DNA from: Membranipora membranacea
Lineage: Eukaryota > Bryozoa > Gymnolaemata > Cheilostomatida > Membraniporidae
Length of the DNA stretch: 64,000 bases
Reading direction: 5' to 3'
NCBI GenBank assembly: GCA_914767715.1
Contig: OU612069.1
Coordinates: forward strand, 26,283,387 to 26,347,386
Within the stretch, counting starts at the first letter, position 1; each line of letters begins with the position of its first letter. Positions 23,269 to 34,789 of the stretch are shown here, in pieces. Made by a program: the position numbers and the translations under genes. The notes below the pieces were generated by a model. That model was given only the letters and a program-made list of their open reading frames with translations, did no database searches and had not been told where the DNA came from.

Positions 23269-23905
23269 GTGCCTACTAATTTCCTTCCCCATAGCAGTCA
23301 TACCTCCTTATTAGTTTGTTCTTGAATTATCTGTCTTATTTTTGTATCAATATTGACTTAGGCCATGTTGTAAGAATTATGATCAACATTTTACTATGAA
23401 TTTGAACCCTATTTTTTTATCCAAAGACAAGGTGCGCACTCTGTTTTGTTTTCACATAAATACATAATCCTGGCGAAGAAATATGACATTTTTTAATAAA
23501 TAACAATATAAAAAAAACAAAAAACAAGAAACATCCTTTCATACAAAACAACCTTATAACATTCAACAAAAACAGCATTAACCAACAGTTTTCATTTATA
23601 AAAATTAAATAATAGCTCATTTACTTAGTCCAACAGTATTCATTATATATATATATATACAAAGAAAAACTACAATCATTTAACCAATAACACAAAACAA
23701 CCTGATAACATTAAACAAAAACAGCATATCCGAATCATTGAAGTTAACAAATAATAGTTCATCGAGAAAGCCCAACAGAGATTAACCAACAGTTTTCATT
23801 TATAAAAATTAAATAATAGCTCATTTATTTAGCCTAACAGTATTCATTATACAAAAATAATAAAGAAAATTTTGGATTATGTACAACACTACGAATTGAA
23901 AATCA
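23269..23905. repeat. Convergent 3' region of the Harbinger element with a 204-bp direct duplication
   Basis: This region lies between the 3' ends of the two convergent Harbinger ORFs. The phrase 'accaacagttttcatttata' followed by 'aaattaaataatagctcatt' occurs at 23580 and again at 23784. A (TA)n run lies at 23645-23660. Confidence 0.65.
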
Positions 23906-25223
23906 CTACTGCTCCATCCATGGATTAAAAGATTGAAAAAAATTGTTGGGGTTTGAATTGTTTAGTTGTTCATTTTTATCTTACCTAGCTAGTAAAGTCA
24001 TGATTAAATCGTTTTGTTGTTTCATCATGGTTTCCATGATTTCGATTCTTTTCTTTTCATTTTCTGCTTCAGTTTTTCTTACTTCCAGCTCCTTCTCCCT
24101 CAACTCGTGCTCTCTTTATTTAAAATTACCTTTATCCTCAGTTTTTTTTCGGGCCCAGCAGCAATACTCCTACTTGATGAGCTCTTTTTCGACTCTGGCT
24201 CACCCTCACGATTCTTTTCTGAAATATAATACATAATCTACATATTATATCTTACAGTATGCAGAAATCTTTCAATGAATCAGCTCAGTTTGGTTAGTTA
24301 CACCGTGAGTCCCGAACTCCCTGGTTACACAAACTTACATGTGATCAATTGATTGTAATTATCCTGTCATGTAACACGAACAGACAACTGCTGTGTTCTT
24401 GTTTGAAACTCTACCTTCTCTGGTAGTAGTAGCAGATTCAATTGATGCCTCAATTGTTCATTGGCAATACGGAGTCGATTGTGCTCTAAGTGCACAGATT
24501 AGTGCACAGATTACATATTAGCAGAGAAGGTTTTTTAGCCTTGTGGACAAATGAAATAAAAGAAATGGTCGAGAGGATCAATCATTTTAACATGCCATTT
24601 CCCAAAATTATTGGCCATTGCATACCTTTCAATGTTTGCATCGCTGTCTCTCTCAATGCCTGGCCTGCCTGCTTATCCGCAGCCCACTTCTGTGCAGATG
24701 TTGCTACCGTAGCAGCATTGACTGCGGCCTCCTCCCGCCACCACTCACTAAGCTCTTGAAGGAGCACAACGACTTCATCAACTTCTTCTTCTGTACCTGA
24801 TCTGATGAATATTCAAGGCAATGTGATAAATATTGGGAAAAAGTAACAAATCGCCAGCAGAAGCACTTTAGCAAACTAACTGTCCTACCTTTTATTTGAG
24901 TTAGAAATTTATTTCGAGTTGAGCTTAGTTGAATGATGTAAGCAAGACGCATTAAGAAATGGCAAACATGTGCCAATGCGAATATATATTTCAGCTCACA
25001 AAATATTTATTCTACAGAGCAACTTAGGTATGTACTATGCATATCCTTAGGCCTACACCTAGAACACTCACTTTGCTATATTCCGGCTGTCACCGCCTCT
25101 AAATTTTCGTAAGGCCGACTCAAAATGCTCCCGAGAATTCCTCTTTGTTATCTGAACCCTTGGTGAGAGCTCTTGATTCAGTTGGCTACTGTTCCAACGA
25201 AAACACTGTCTTATGGAAGCCAT
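23906..25223 (-). pseudogene. Harbinger partner ORF (Myb/SANT-associated type), decaying
   Basis: Minus-strand pieces lie in order. A possible first exon, 25223-25072, reads MASIRQCFRWNSSQLNQE and RGGDSRNIAK. Exon 24796-24626 is Ala/Gln/Glu-rich helical sequence (LLQELSEWWREEAAVNAATV, QAGQALRETAMQTLKG). Exon 24218-24130 is Lys/Ser-rich. A coiled-coil C-terminus follows (REHELREKELEVRKTEAENE, IEIMETMMKQQNDLIMTLLA), ending NNFFQSFNPWMEQ at TAG 23906-23908. The heptad-rich tail and convergent orientation match the second protein of Harbinger elements, which binds DNA and brings the nuclease to the ends. Two in-frame TAA codons, a slip in an A8 run and a phase mismatch after exon 1 indicate decay. 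I could not see a clear Myb/SANT domain. Confidence 0.55.
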
Positions 25224-25320
25224 CTACAAACAAATAAATAATGCTTAGAAAGTGATTATATACAAAAATTCATCTCACCTTGTTTGTATGAGGTAATAGT
25301 CAACTGAGCTGATACACTTT

Positions 25321-25453
25321 TAATGGGTTTTCCGAGAACCACACAACACGTTCTGATAATTTAGCATCAACTTATTGTGAGTGACGGATAGAATCAAATT
25401 TAAAAGCTGACTAATGATGATTTCAGATTTGTGCGACGAAAACCCATTTTAGT
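25321..25453. repeat. Short inverted-repeat unit near the Harbinger right side
   Basis: 'taatgggttttccg' at 25321 is matched by 'cg(a)aaacccatttta' near 25437-25452, leaving a unit of about 130 bp that ends in TAA/TTA. This could be a small Harbinger-related MITE (family target site TWA). I did not find the same termini on the far side of the transposase gene. Confidence 0.35.
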
Positions 25454-27233
25454 GATACTAAGATACTACTCATGATAGTATGAATTTATATGACATATGC
25501 GCAAGGTGTTCTATCTGTCCTAAGCCTACAAAAGTTCTAATACTCCCTCAACTCCTCTTAGCCAGCTAGTAGGTTCATTTAAAAGCCAGAGTACAGGATA
25601 ACCCTATATAAATAGCGCAGCCTCTTTCACTTGGGCTTAATCAAGGTGTCTCTCTCACACCTTCCTTGGACCAATGAAGAGGGCGTTCGTTGCTTGGACC
25701 AATATAACTACCCTACCTAATATATATTACTATTCTCTTGTTGTTCATTCAACCAATGAGTAAGTCCTTGATACAACAGACAGACACTATACCAATGAAC
25801 TCCCTCATTGACTAGACAGAGCCTGAATGGCTAGACCAAGGAGTCCTCTCACTCTTTGGTATATCCAAGGAGTTAAAGAACTAAATCAAAGTCCTTGGTT
25901 GGAACAAGGAGGAACCCTTTGTTACTCCTTGGTTGGAAGTTTGATCAATCCTAATGAACTAACTTAACCAACTTATGTAGGCACGTACCCTGATTGGAGC
26001 GTCATGATCAAAACATTGATAACACCCATGCTTTACCAACTGAAAACTTATGGTTTATGGTCTGCCAGAGGAGAAGTGTCTACCAACCTAAGAAAAATAT
26101 CCATATCCTAACAACAAGGACTTGCAATGCAAGTGAAAATAAAATAGTTGTAGTGTACATAAAATTGTTCTGCACTGAAACTAGCTAAGATATCCCAGTA
26201 AAATTTTGATGGTCACTCCCTGATAACACTTTTAACATAGGTCTATGTACAGCTAAATAGATACCTTAATAACACACAGTTGATACCACAATCTGTAGTA
26301 GTACCAGTGCAAAATCAGTCTGAAGTAGGCCTATTTCAAGTAGGAAATCCTTGGCCTACTGCTATGTAAGTTGATAATCATTCTTATACTGACTCTGAGT
26401 TACGAGTTAGAAAGGTCAAAGTACATATAACTGATGAAATATTATACAAACTTTGTCCATCGTGCTCTAATTTTGTACCAACACATACAGTTATGATCTT
26501 ACTTTGCTCAATGATGAATGGTATGAGGCTACAGGTGTCTCTTACTCTGAAAACAAGAGCACAACAAGATTTATCGCTTGACTTAAATGGGTTCTCTCTT
26601 AATGGAAATTATGCTGATAGTCCTAGAAATAAATTCTCAATACAAGTTTGTAGGAACATAAGCTAAATATGCTTTTCTGTGAAACGTAGAAGTTGTCGTG
26701 CTATTGTACACGTGATACGTGATGTGTTCCCGGATCCGAGAGATTGTCGTATCTCGTCACGTTTCACGTTCCCGGACAGATTTCGCAACCTGTCTATTAT
26801 TGAACAACATGTATGTTTTTGCATTAACCAAGGTTAGATTGCCTGAGGGAGGATTTCTCCGCTGTGACAATACTGCTAAGATAGGTCTTCTCATGGTTTC
26901 CACTAACAATTAAGAAAGAAAACTCAAGTTAAAGGTTTATAAAAAATGACAAGCTGAAACCTATTGAGCGCTCTTTTTCAGTTTTGAATTTTTAGCTGTG
27001 TTGACTGCATTTCACTAAGAAATAATGTGAAATAGCTGCATTTTACTTGATCTACCAAAGAAAATTTATCAGCAAATTCGTGTATGTCACTTTGCTAGTG
27101 TTTTAGGCTTGTAGCGGAGGGCCTGAAAAGTGACTTTGTAGCTATGAACTGTAAAGCTAAACTTATTTTTGCGCAGGAGTGTTCATCGACACCATGACTA
27201 ACATGACATAATTATAACATGATTTTCGCTTAC
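25454..27233. other. Presumed intron of the HECT gene, no exon recognised
   Basis: The remaining HECT N-lobe exon expected between 27234 and 21102 could not be identified. At 25640-25870 'ggaccaatgaa/caaccaatgag' recurs several times. At 26700-26800 a GC-richer stretch ('cacgtttcacgttcccgga') resembles 21140-21190 in inverted orientation, which suggests a decayed MITE pair. Confidence 0.3.
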
Positions 27234-30200
27234 CGAAGACGTCTCTGACATATTTATTGAACAGCACGTAAGCTTGATCATGTCGTTTTCTCAAATTACT
27301 ACTCTGGGGAGCATCAGATTGTGTGTTGAATATTTTGAGAAAACGGGATAGCGTTTCGTGTTTTTGTTTGTGTCTCATCATCAGCTGTTCCACATCTTTT
27401 ATCTCCATCAGCTAAAATATTACATTGGCATTAATCCAGGGGCAATTATGACCACTACCGAGATATTGGCATTGTGAGTTATCCTTCCATGAAAAAGAGG
27501 CAGACAATTAACGTGTCTGAAAAAATTGAAAACGGTCAAGTATGTCAAAATGGTTGAACATAGAGTTGATATAGGGGTTTTTCGCACGTTTTATTCAAAT
27601 TTCCCATCTATAACTTTCTGTTTTCTCTACTCCTTCAACGTGTTTTGAGCCCTTTCGGGTTGGATGAGGCAACAGAAAGCTAGACTAGGCAGTGAACTTT
27701 TTTTTGTAATATACACCCCCTGCATCAATCTCACCTCACATCTTTTTCAGTAGGGTATGGGAATGATGCCAGCATTCAACTAAAACAGCTGATTAAAACC
27801 TACCAGTTATTTCAAACTTGGTACCTACTACCCACCTTCCAAATGCCTGAGCGCTTCAGTCCACTCTTATATTGCTCGTAATGCTCTCCGTCCTTCAATG
27901 GCGGTACCGTACATACAGGCCCTCCCTGTATCACACTCATTCCTATTAAAGAGAATAAGATACTTACACCTAAATTTGAATACAGCCCATGTCTACTTCA
28001 GGGTAAAAGTTTATGCGGATTTATGATAGGAAGCATTGCTGCAATGTTGACAATGTACCAATATTTCCATCAGGGGATGTGACAATAAGGAAGTACTCTG
28101 ATATCTCGCCTATAAGACACAGGCCTTATAAGTGAATCGTCAAATCTGTCAAATCTGTCAAATTTTCAGGCTTTATCTCGTCCTAGAATAAACGTTGAAA
28201 TTAGATTCATTGATTGATTGAGGGAAATATCCAGTTCTCGCTGTGGCAATGTGAAAGCGTTAGACTTAGTACTACGTGCATGGTGGGGGAGGATCATAAT
28301 TTTCCCTATAGATAAAGACATAGACAAAGAAGGCTTTGATAGGAGTTGGTCTAATGAGGGCAAGTCTTGATGTAATGTAATGGCCCTATAAAGATATTTG
28401 CGCGTTTAAGATTAAGAAACCATTTGGGAAAACCCAGTATTAGGTCACAGAAGATAACGATTTTTGGTGCATGCAGAAGATATAGCTGGCTGGCTGTTGA
28501 TGAACTTTGCCGCCGAATCTTTATCAGTGAAGAGCGCCGACATTAGGTCTAATGAGAATATGCATTGCCTTCAATGACAAATTTTGCATTACCCAAAGTG
28601 GCTCGGCTCTGTATTATCCAATATTTGCAAATGTGGCCTGGCCCTGTAAGTATCTGGTCCATAGCTAATAAAGTGTACAACAAGGCAATCATGAAAGACC
28701 CAAAACTTCATCAACCAATCATTTTAAATATGTATTGTGGGCCTATACGTTGCAAGCCTCCTCATTTTAAACTTTAGTACCTGTGAGAAGGCCGTAAACA
28801 TAGTAGAGTTGACTGTCAAAATGTCCGTTAATATACACTAGCTCTTTATCATCCTCTGTAAGCATCTCCCTCACTTCTGTGAGAAAAAGGTTGAAAAATT
28901 CCTTGCGTGGACCTCCATAATCCTCTGCATCTGATAAATAAACAATAATTATGATAAATGAGTGTACAGGAAACCTGTAAGTATGGTAAAGATGTAAGAA
29001 ATTAATCCTAGACTCTACGCAGGACTCGGGGGATGGGCCATCAGAGGACAGGCTCCCTTCTCCCTTATGCACCAAGGAAGACCTAACCCTAAGTAATATA
29101 AACAATTTCCTCGTGATTTTAAGGAGTTGTTCCCCCATTTACACTGAGAGAATAACTGCCATTATATTTGGTTTAACACAAATCTAACCAGCAATTTTTT
29201 TTCCACCAAGGAATCGTTACTACATCCATGAACTATTTTACTGTTCTATCTTCACATAGATTACTAGATCAGACAAATTATTTGTAAATAAGTACTCAGA
29301 TATTTGCTGTCCAAACATCTCGGATCTGAATGCCCGCTTGAGACAGTGAAGTATCTGATCTGACAGTGAGTTAATATACGCTACCTTTCAACTGAACGAG
29401 ACCTCTAGAGGTACTCTGGTGTCTAAACACTCTGTAACTCGATGTTGATCTGCATCGATTATCTCATCAACAGTTGAGCTCACTATATCGCTCCTAGAGA
29501 TCATGATTGGTACTGTTGCGCCCTCTATTACTTCAAGTGTTGAAGTCAGATCTAGCGGTCTAGCATCTGGACGCCATACAGCCTCCCTGTAAGCTTGGAG
29601 AGCCTTCATCGGTTCACAAAGAGAAGACATTGGCGTAACTTGACAGAAACTACTACATGTCAGAAGTCATCTTTGAAACTGGTATTGATAAATTCTAAAG
29701 ATCAAAAGCTTTCATGTGAGCTGATGTTCAACTCTCAAACCCAAGTCTGAAGCTTTAGCCTGGCAATGAAAAGTGGTCATGTTGGCAGTATTGTACATCA
29801 GGTCAGGACGTTTTTTTTATACGTCCACCATTGAAATATTCGAAGAACCCCGTTATCAGACGGCTAACTTCAAAATTTCTTATTTTAGTCAGCATAGGCT
29901 AATTTGAGACTGCCCACTACTGTTTTATTAGATATAATTTTAGGCCTAAATCAATTTGGGTCAGGTTTTATTCTGGAACGAGCCTCTTGGTTTTGGTTAA
30001 TAAAGGGCTGTCCTAGGCTAGCCTAGGTCAATATGTTGACTGCAAATGGATGGGATACTGGACAACCTGATAACACTGACTTCGTAAGTTTTGGGAGGGG
30101 ACAGATTTCTGGTTTGGTGACGTGGATAAGTTGATCGATCTGCTTACAGCACTGGTTTCCATCAGAGGGATTTGTTAATGGTATTCACTTGTAACAAGCC

Positions 30201-33200
30201 CCATTTGCAACATTATTTTTTGATCCGGAGGGTATAACTTTATCAGTGATCTACATCTCTGAGTATATTCCGAGTGTAGTATTTAATAAGTACTGACTTT
30301 TCATTGTGTTGATTACAACAGGCAAATCTTTCTCTGGAGGGGGGGGGGGCGTCGGACGAGGGGCAAAAGTCTGGGGGGATCAGACTAGGCAAATAGCAAA
30401 GCTGACAGCATGTACCTACATGTAGCTCTCACAATTAGCCACCATTGACAAGTTAATTCCAATCCATATAAATCATACCAATGGGTGGGAAGAAAAAGTT
30501 CACAAGCCTGGGTGAATCGTCACCGAGGTAAAAACTGTTTGAAATTTCTGCAAAGTAGTTTTACCATGTTTCAATCGAGATGAAACTCAACTATTTTTAT
30601 GGAAAATTTAAGCCCTTTCAACTCTGCAGCAGATCACGTTGTCTCTCGATTTTCACTGTGTAACTTGGTTTTCAAACAGTCTACAAAGGCAGTAAATATA
30701 AGGACGTTTACCAGCCAGTATTCATTAACAAGACAGAGTTTTCAATTGTGGTCTTATCATGCTGAAACCAACCCTAACCCATACTTGCCAAGTCTCCCGA
30801 TTTAGTCCAATCGAAATCTTTTGATAGTTATCCAAGCACATGTTGTTGTTGACTAGTTACTGTTAAGGTCCTTGCACACAAAATTGAAAGGAATTATCAA
30901 ATTAAACAATCCTAACAAATGTACCTGTTATATCAAGATTCAGCCTATTATTGTAAATGACCAATAGTATCCTCTCATAACTCACAACACTGACTGTCAT
31001 TGGTCACAATATAAAGTAGCTAGTCAAGTGAATACCTTTAGTTTTCATTTCCTTTCAGATCACACATTTTTTAGTATAAATTTTGTACTGTCTACTCTAG
31101 TTAAATTTAAAAGAAGGAAAATAGAAACCTAACATTTCCAAAGGTAGGTCCACTACAATTTAACAAAGCTCGGACCAAAGTCTTTGAAACATATTTAATG
31201 TTAGTCAAACAAAAATATAGTACCTTATCTGGATTCTCACTGTCTGTGACTGAGCACATTTTCAGATCTTGATGATGCATGGGCACTTGTAGCCTGTCTT
31301 GACAGGCAAAGGACCCTGGGACTTACATGCCTCTACTTTGCCAATGGGGTGTTTGATACTGGACATTGACAATGTAAAGGCATGTATGTAAGAGTCCCAG
31401 GGGCCCATGGATTGATTGTAATTGTTTAAAGTGTATTTCACCTCAGTTTGATATTTTAGTACTAGTACAAACATGAAATTGTTTGGGGTCAAATATACCT
31501 TTTTAGCCCTTCCTAGTGGCTGGAAACGCTCTCAGAGCTTCTGCAGACGGGGTTCCGCCCCGTACCCCGATACTGCACCACAACGTGGTGCTTCGAGGGT
31601 GCGAAGCACCCGAGTCACCCACCTGGGGGTTTGGGGGGCTCACACCGCCCCCCAAACCCCCAGGTGGGTGACTCGGGTGCTTCGCACCCTCGAAGCACCA
31701 CGTTGTGGTGCAGTATCGCCGTAAAATGGAATCTCCCTATTTTGAATTTATATTACTTGGCAAGTATGCCCTAACCTGACCAAACTGCCCTGTTTTTTGG
31801 CCACTCTATCTCGCAATATGTTTGTGTTTCTAAGGCAGATACCAAAATGTAGAATTATTGCGAAGTGTTTTCCATGACTTTGAATTAAAAATTTAATATA
31901 CATATAGAATAACTCTTTTGCTAATTTCTTGATTATACAAAATACAGCTGTTCCCCTTATAATGAGCTGAATTTCTCTTGTCTATTTATTAGCTATTATT
32001 GCTCGGAGGGTAATCATTTTCAGTTTCATGCAGGTTGATGTTTACATTCATGGTCATCATTGTGGCAGTAAGGTTTTAGCTTTTGGCACAGTTGGGGATG
32101 TGCAAGTCTGCATTTGGTTGTATAAATGAAAAAAAATAACAACGCCAATTAGTACCGAAATGGTACCCGAATACCTAATGTTCATCATGGAACAGTTCAA
32201 TGTTGGTTAACGTACATGTACTACCAGTTTTCAAACTAGCCTTTTCTTAGTTAGACTTAGAGCTTCAAATGATGGGAAATAATCTATTTACACGAAAAAC
32301 ATCTTGCTTTCTATGTACAGTAGAGCTCTGAATTCAGTGTCACATAGTTTATTAATAATTGCAGTAGCATAAAACAACAGCTCGCGTCTTATGCCCTGCT
32401 CAGTCCAATGATAGCATTTAATCGAGATTATAAACAAAGCAACTTCCCTTTTGTTGACGCCAAATCAAAAATTTCCCACTGCTGTAAAATTGGATCCGGT
32501 GCACCTAAACAAGTCAAATTTTGTTTCTGTGCTCCACTACAGTTCCTCCATGAGATATGAGCATTTCAGCAAAATCTATTTTTCACTCCCCCTGTGTTGT
32601 GTTTAGCTTTAATTTAATATAAAACATGGCATCAGTGTCTGTTCTGCTGAACAATTAATTCTATGTGGAATGTCACAGAAATTCCAACAATATATGTCCC
32701 ACTTAGGACTGTATAGTCTAAGTGAGGCACATATCAAGTCCATGATGTGACCAAATCTGACAAAAGGAACCCTTGTACAGTCCCCAGATTTGGAGCACTC
32801 ACATTAAAGACACCCCCTCTGCCTCTTTGTGAAGAGGAGCTGGGTTAGCGGCGGGCATGGGTATAAGGCTACATCAGAAACAAGAGCTTTGGCCAACTTT
32901 GTAAGGACTGCATTTCTATGAGTGCATACAGGGTACTACTAACCTTGCACCTTTCAAAACACCCACAAACAGTTCATTAAACATCCTTATCATGTCCTGC
33001 TTGGTATATGAAAAGGTAATTTCAACATTTCCATATGTATGTGCTTGAAGATAAAGTGCAAGTTTTTCCGCCCCAATGGGTACTTTCCTAGCAGACGGGG
33101 ATGTCATCAGTGTGACTGTTTTTGCGAACGTGCGACCTTGCATCATCCTTCCCCACTCTGATCACCAGCCCTGTAATAGAAAAAAGTTGTTTATGCTTGG

Positions 33201-34789
33201 GGCCAGGAACAAGTTTGTACAATGGCCAATTGGGTAACCTAAGGCTGGTCTGATGATTATAATCGTGGTTGCTGGAATAGCTAAGTACCAGTAGTAACAA
33301 ATGGCATGTATTTAAATATTTGAGCCTTGAACATCTGTCAACATGGTGAAATACACTATTACATACCATTAGGTCATTCAAAATTAATGTGTTGGTCCAG
33401 ATATACACTTTGGGATCTGCCCTGGTGAGGGAGGAGACTTTTATTTTAGGATTTTTGAGTATTTTCATGCTAATTGAGGGATAAAATTGATAAAGTCCTC
33501 TATAATTTGGATATCTGACCTCTTCTTCAAGAAAAAAAGAATCAAATGTGCTCAATGTGAGAGGAAGGAAGGTGAGAGATGAGGTATTTTATTTTATCAG
33601 ACCCCATTTCCTGTGGCGCTGCTTGTTAACTGGGCCAACACATTAATTTGGAGTAGCCTTACGACGAATGGACACTCATCATAGGCCTACATAATGTTCA
33701 CTTGCTTGAGATAGAACAAAATGACCAAATGTATATGCAAGTATTTTAAAACACTTGGGGGACCTGTGCCCACAGGACGCTTCACCCAGGGGCGTATTTA
33801 GCCACCCACGAGTCACATTTTTTCAGCGGGTGTCTCCCCGAAAGAGGATAACTCCCAAAGTGAAAATTCAACAGATATGGACAGACACTATACATAGGGG
33901 TGATTGACCCTTCTGAGAACAAATCTGGCCTTATTTTTGCGCTAGGTCTACTCCTAACCTGTTATTTCAGCTTTTTTTGTTGAAAACAATGAAAAAATCA
34001 CTAGTGGGTGGGATCATCAGTCAATGACACCCCTGGCGTCATCCGTCTGACTGGTTAATTTGGAGGTACAAAAACACATAGATAGTAGATTCTTCAATAA
34101 AGGTTGCATGTTATAAGCTGGATAATACAATTCAAACTCAGGGCTTGTCCTGCGGCAGTCAATAACTTCCTAACCATGGAGGAAATGATGAATTACAGTT
34201 ACTGTCACACTATGACATGAATGTCGATGCATCAACGCAAGGCAACTATATCAATTACGATCAATCAATTACAAATCGATTACAATTACAATCAATCTTA
34301 CATTGGTTTTGTTGCTGTTACTGTGCGGTCCGGTCGTGCAATGGTTGAAAACCAATATACATGTAAGACTATTAGTTGCCATAATCTTCATAAGCCAGTG
34401 TGTAACAAGAACTAGCTGAGGATAGAATGTTTGCTGTATGACGTTACCCTCATTGAGAGATCTTCCATGAAATGGCTGGAAATCTACCCATATTCTAGAC
34501 CGTCATCACCAAGCTTAGGTCTAACTTCGACCAATCCATTTGCCTTTTTTTATTTGGGATGAGAAACATCCCAAAAAAAAAGAAAGAGACCAATGGATTT
34601 TGTCTAGTCTTACTGAACCGAATTTCCTATTTTGGGACCCTATTATTGCATGCTTATTGACAGGGAATTCAATTTTTGAGAAGCATGGCGTTCAAATGAT
34701 AAAATCATATTCATACCTTCTTCGGTCAGCTCTCCGTAGTGAGGACGGGGAATTAGCCGGTTGCGTAGGTCATTTAAGTCGGACATTGT
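27234..34789 (-). CDS. Orphan HECT-type E3 ubiquitin ligase gene, N-terminal and N-lobe exons
   Basis: Six minus-strand exons link by phase. They are 34789-34717 (ATG at 34786; MSDLNDLRNRLIPRPHYGEL), 33157-32944 (TSPSARKVPIGAEKLALYLQ), 29649 to about 29393 (ISRSDIVSSTVDEIIDADQ, RVPLEVSF), 28930-28781 (AEDYGGPRKEFFNLFLTEV, QLYYVYGLLTG), 27942-27836 (MSVIQGGPVCTVPPL, LKRSGIWK) and 27411-27234 (QAYVLFNKYVRDVFG). The 'R..I....... PL.V.F ... D.GGPR.EFF ... YY..G......QGG' order is the start of a HECT N-lobe, which binds the E2. The layout resembles G2E3-like orphan HECT proteins of invertebrates. Two junctions are odd. Exon 2 needs an AG 13 bases downstream of the better acceptor. Exon 3 meets TGA right after VSFS, so joining exon 4 in frame requires a weak A|GTTGAA donor. 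The gene may be decaying. Confidence 0.65.
29650..31520. other. Presumed intron, no exon recognised
   Basis: No ORF with a domain. A G10 run lies at about 30341-30350, and an imperfect inverted repeat around 31305-31410 ('ccctgggacttacatgcct' against 'aggcatgtatgtaagagtcccaggg'). Confidence 0.3.
31568..31718. repeat. GC-rich foldback: perfect 72-bp arms, 7-nt loop
   Basis: 31568-31639 is the exact reverse complement of 31647-31718, with the loop tcacacc. The arms are strongly GC-rich in an AT-rich intron and hold nested hairpins (gcaccacaacgtggtgc; ggtgcttcg...cgaagcacc) and a G-tract pair gggggtttgggggg beside the loop. A further small hairpin, acgggg-ttccg-ccccgt, lies about 20 bases upstream. 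The base composition is unlike any neighbour. It looks like an inserted foldback element. An assembly artefact is the main alternative. Confidence 0.9.
31730..32940. other. Presumed intron, no exon recognised
   Basis: AT-rich sequence with no supportable feature. Confidence 0.25.
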
